Source: Actinospica acidithermotolerans (GTDB lineage Bacteria > Actinomycetota > Actinomycetes > Streptomycetales > Catenulisporaceae). From it: a DNA stretch of 34,287 nucleotides. The stretch is from positions 1 to 34,287 of the forward strand of contig NZ_JAGSOH010000078.1 of the NCBI RefSeq assembly GCF_018139625.1, given 5' to 3'. Each line of letters opens with the position of its first letter. The first letter of the stretch is position 1. This document shows positions 32,473 through 34,287 of the stretch, in pieces. Under the pieces are notes generated by a model, which made no database searches, had not been told where the DNA came from, and saw only the letters and a list, made by a program, of their open reading frames with translations. Made by a program: the position numbers and the translations under genes.

Positions 32473-33929
32473 GAGTTACTCCAGAAGTAGTGGATCGCGT
32501 AGGACGCCCAGGGGTGCCAGGACTCGACGTCGGCGCTGCCGAGGCCGGCCTTCTTCATCGCGGACTTGATCACGACGTCGCCCGACAGCACGACGTCCGG
32601 GTCGCTCAGAGCCCGCATACGCAGGTAGCCCGCCGTCCACGGCCCGATGCCGCGCAAGGCCAGCAGTTCCCGCTGCGCCTGGTCCCGGTCGGCGCCCGGA
32701 TCGAGCCGAACGCTGCCGTCGGCCAGCGCGCCGCTGATCGTGCGCAGGGTCTGCTTGCGCGACTCGGGCATGCCGAGCTCGGCGAAGTCCGCGTCCGCCA
32801 ACGCTGCCGACGACGGGAAGACGTGCGTCAGACCGCCGCTCGGCTCGGGCAGCGGCTCGCCGCGTGCCGCGACGAGAACGCCGGCGAGCCGACGTGCCGC
32901 AGCAACGCTGATCTGCTGCCCTAGAACGGCGCGGATCGCCATCTCGTCGGCGTCCGCGGCACCCGGCGAGCGCAGGCCCGGGGTCTTCACGCTGAGCGGG
33001 CCGAGGACCGGATGGGGCGCGAAGTACTCGGCGACGGCCAGGGGATCGGCGTCGAGGTCGAACAGCCTGCGCATCCTGCCGATCGCGGTCGTGAACCCGC
33101 GCAGGTCGGCGAGATCCAGCCGGCAGTCGAGCCACGCCCCGCCGCTCGGCCGCTCGCGCACCTCGGCGATCCCGGGCCCGTGCTCGAACCGCAGGGTCCG
33201 CCGATAGACACGGTCGCCGCGGTCGCCGGTCATCTCCTCGACGCCGGGGATGGCACGGAGGCCGATGAAGTCGAAGATGTGCTCCCGGTCGTACGGCTCG
33301 CGGTATGCCAGCCGTAGCGAGATCCCGCTGCCGCCGCCGTTCCCGCGCTCGATCTTGCGCGCCGAGGTACGCAGCTCAGTCGGTGTCGAGGCGTAGATCT
33401 CGCGGATCGTGTCGTTGAACTGCCGCACGCTCGCGAACCCCGCGGCGAACGCGACGTCCGTCGCGGGCAGCTTCGTCGTCTGCAGCAGCACCCGCGCGGT
33501 ATGCGCCCGCTGCGCCCGAGCCAGCGCGAGCGGCCCCGCCCCCAGCTCCGCGACCAGATGCCGCTGCACCTGCCGCTCGCTGTACCCGAGCCGAGCCGCG
33601 AGCCCGGCCACGCCCTCCCGGTCGATCACCCCGTCGTTGATCAGCCGCATAGCGCGCCCGATGATGTCCGCGCGCAGGTTCCACTCCGCCGACCCGGGCA
33701 CCGCGTCCGGCCGGCACCGCCGGCAGGCCCGGAACCCGGCCGCCTGCGCCGCCGCCGCGCTCGGGTAGAACCGCACGTTCTCCCGCTTCGGCGTCGTCGC
33801 CGGACAGCTCGGCCGGCAGTAGATCCCCGTGGTCAGCACGGCGATGAAGAACACCCCGTCGAACCGCGGGTCACGCCCGCGCACCGCGTCGTACCGGTGC
33901 TCGTCGCTCTGGATTCCGCTGGTCGCCAT
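32469..33929 (-). CDS. Ada-AlkA fusion: methylphosphotriester sensor, AraC domain and 3-methyladenine glycosylase
   Basis: The 486-residue protein has three parts. Residues 1-80 form the Ada N-terminal zinc domain, with Cys38, Cys42, Cys69 and Cys72 at the same numbers as in E. coli Ada; Cys38 accepts methyl from phosphotriesters. Residues about 85-190 form an AraC-type DNA-binding domain (GVAGLAARLGYSERQVQRHLVAELG). Residues about 205-486 form AlkA, with the helix-hairpin-helix LRGIGPWTAGYLRMRAL and the catalytic Asp in VLSGDVVIKSAMKKAG. It would sense alkylation, activate repair genes and excise alkylated bases. The ATG at 33929 gives the E. coli Ada cysteine register; an upstream in-frame ATG at 33998 is less likely. 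It is translationally coupled to ogt. Confidence 0.94.
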   Translation of the reverse strand: MATSGIQSDEHRYDAVRGRDPRFDGVFFIAVLTTGIYCRPSCPATTPKRENVRFYPSAAAAQAAGFRACRRCRPDAVPGSAEWNLRADIIGRAMRLINDGVIDREGVAGLAARLGYSERQVQRHLVAELGAGPLALARAQRAHTARVLLQTTKLPATDVAFAAGFASVRQFNDTIREIYASTPTELRTSARKIERGNGGGSGISLRLAYREPYDREHIFDFIGLRAIPGVEEMTGDRGDRVYRRTLRFEHGPGIAEVRERPSGGAWLDCRLDLADLRGFTTAIGRMRRLFDLDADPLAVAEYFAPHPVLGPLSVKTPGLRSPGAADADEMAIRAVLGQQISVAAARRLAGVLVAARGEPLPEPSGGLTHVFPSSAALADADFAELGMPESRKQTLRTISGALADGSVRLDPGADRDQAQRELLALRGIGPWTAGYLRMRALSDPDVVLSGDVVIKSAMKKAGLGSADVESWHPWASYAIHYFWSNS

Positions 33930-34015
33930 GAGTCCATGATGACCCGGCACCGCTCCTCGCCCTAGCGGGTTTCGGACATGGATGCTGGCGCCACTCACTC
34001 ACAGACGCCGACGTC

Positions 34016-34040
34016 GTTCACTCATAGCCGTTCACTCATA
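34016..34040. repeat. Direct repeats upstream of ada-alkA
   Basis: The 11-mer GTTCACTCATA occurs at 34016-34026 and 34030-34040, starting 14 nt apart, and a related CCACTCACTCACA lies at 33991-34003. They are about 90-110 nt upstream of the ada-alkA start and could be activator sites. They do not match the E. coli Ada box. Confidence 0.55.
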
Positions 34041-34141
34041 CGAGCGACACGCTATGCGGCGGCGGAATCGTCGCGGTCACCGAGGTCGGGCATCCTCGAT
34101 ACGAACTCGAGCGCATGCGCGAGGCGCGGCGCAGGGATGCA

Positions 34142-34156
34142 GGCCGCACGGCGGCC
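34142..34156 (-). terminator. Hairpin after the polyprenyl synthetase gene
   Basis: GGCCGC (34142-34147), ACG and GCGGCC (34151-34156) form a perfect 6-bp stem with a 3-nt loop, 25 nt beyond the stop of the minus-strand gene. There is no T tract. Confidence 0.45.
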
Positions 34157-34181
34157 GACTGAGCCGGACAGAACCGGTCGA

Positions 34182-34287
34182 TCAGACCGTGCGGGAGTGG
34201 ACCAGGTCGCAGAGGGCGTAGAGGGCGGCGCGGGCCGGGATGTCGGGGAGGGTGGCGAGCAGGTCGCGGGCCTCGTCGGCGTAGCGG
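34182..34287 (-). CDS. Polyprenyl diphosphate synthase, C-terminal end (cut by window edge)
   Basis: The last 34 codons read RYADEARDLLATLPDIP then ARAALYALCDLVHSRTV and stop. The YADEAR-x-LL-x-x-LP-x-x-P-ARAAL-x-ALCD-x-V-x-x-R pattern is the C-terminus of long-chain trans-polyprenyl (heptaprenyl/octaprenyl) diphosphate synthases of actinomycetes, which make the menaquinone side chain. The catalytic DDxxD motifs are outside the window, so this rests on the tail and on the frequent location of this gene near rarD and nuo in Streptomyces. Confidence 0.75.
   Translation of the reverse strand, partial: RYADEARDLLATLPDIPARAALYALCDLVHSRTV

Overview
The window is very GC-rich, uses many GTG starts and packs genes tightly with 4-nt start/stop overlaps. 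This fits a filamentous high-GC actinomycete, Streptomyces or a close relative (Kitasatospora, Catenulispora or Actinospica types cannot be separated from sequence alone). Markers are an AdpA-type regulator beside oligoribonuclease (orn) and tRNA-His(GTG), a secreted GH18 chitinase behind two DasR-like sites, and a second-type partial nuo cluster beside 2-oxoacid:ferredoxin oxidoreductase and a polyprenyl synthetase. I see no transposon, integrase, CRISPR array or prophage; this looks like ordinary chromosome with several lineage-specific oddities.

Layout. 1-1059: copper efflux operon csoR-copZ-copA (minus, copA cut by the edge) with a CsoR-type palindrome in its promoter. 1159-1801: a small membrane protein, a nine-copy 14-bp tandem repeat and a hairpin terminator. 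1811-3870: tRNA-His, orn and an adpA homologue without a TTA codon. 3920-5874: a polytopic membrane protein and an aminoglycoside-phosphotransferase-fold kinase. 6144-8965: a stalked, membrane-anchored NlpC/P60-like protein and the chitinase. 8962-15078: small membrane proteins, CopC-CopD fusion, YcnI/DUF1775, a DUF5134-like protein, a GNAT acetyltransferase and the CtaG oxidase assembly factor, together a copper-handling and cytochrome-oxidase neighbourhood. 15101-25008: a ten-gene complex I operon (nuoA-B-C-H-I-J-K-L-M-N, minus) lacking nuoD, E, F and G. 25181-28153: korA-korB on the opposite strand, divergent from nuoA. 28397-30907: an APC-type permease fused to an OB-fold domain. 31010-34287: rarD, ogt, an ada-alkA fusion and the 3' end of a polyprenyl diphosphate synthase gene.

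How they work together. The most interesting unit is the kor/nuo block. KorAB would reduce ferredoxin, and the divergent nuo genes encode all membrane pumping subunits plus NuoB, NuoC and NuoI, but neither the NADH-oxidising module (EFG) nor NuoD. NuoA and NuoH carry substitutions at normally conserved acidic positions of the quinone/E-channel region, whereas the antiporter-like subunits keep their key Glu and Lys residues. NuoB and NuoC both carry long proline-rich repetitive tails. This suggests a ferredoxin-fed or otherwise modified complex I, possibly borrowing NuoD from a second operon. The copper genes on the left would handle copper efflux and periplasmic copper delivery, with CtaG placing copper into the terminal oxidase at the other end of the respiratory chain. 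ogt and ada-alkA form an alkylation-repair pair with overlapping genes.
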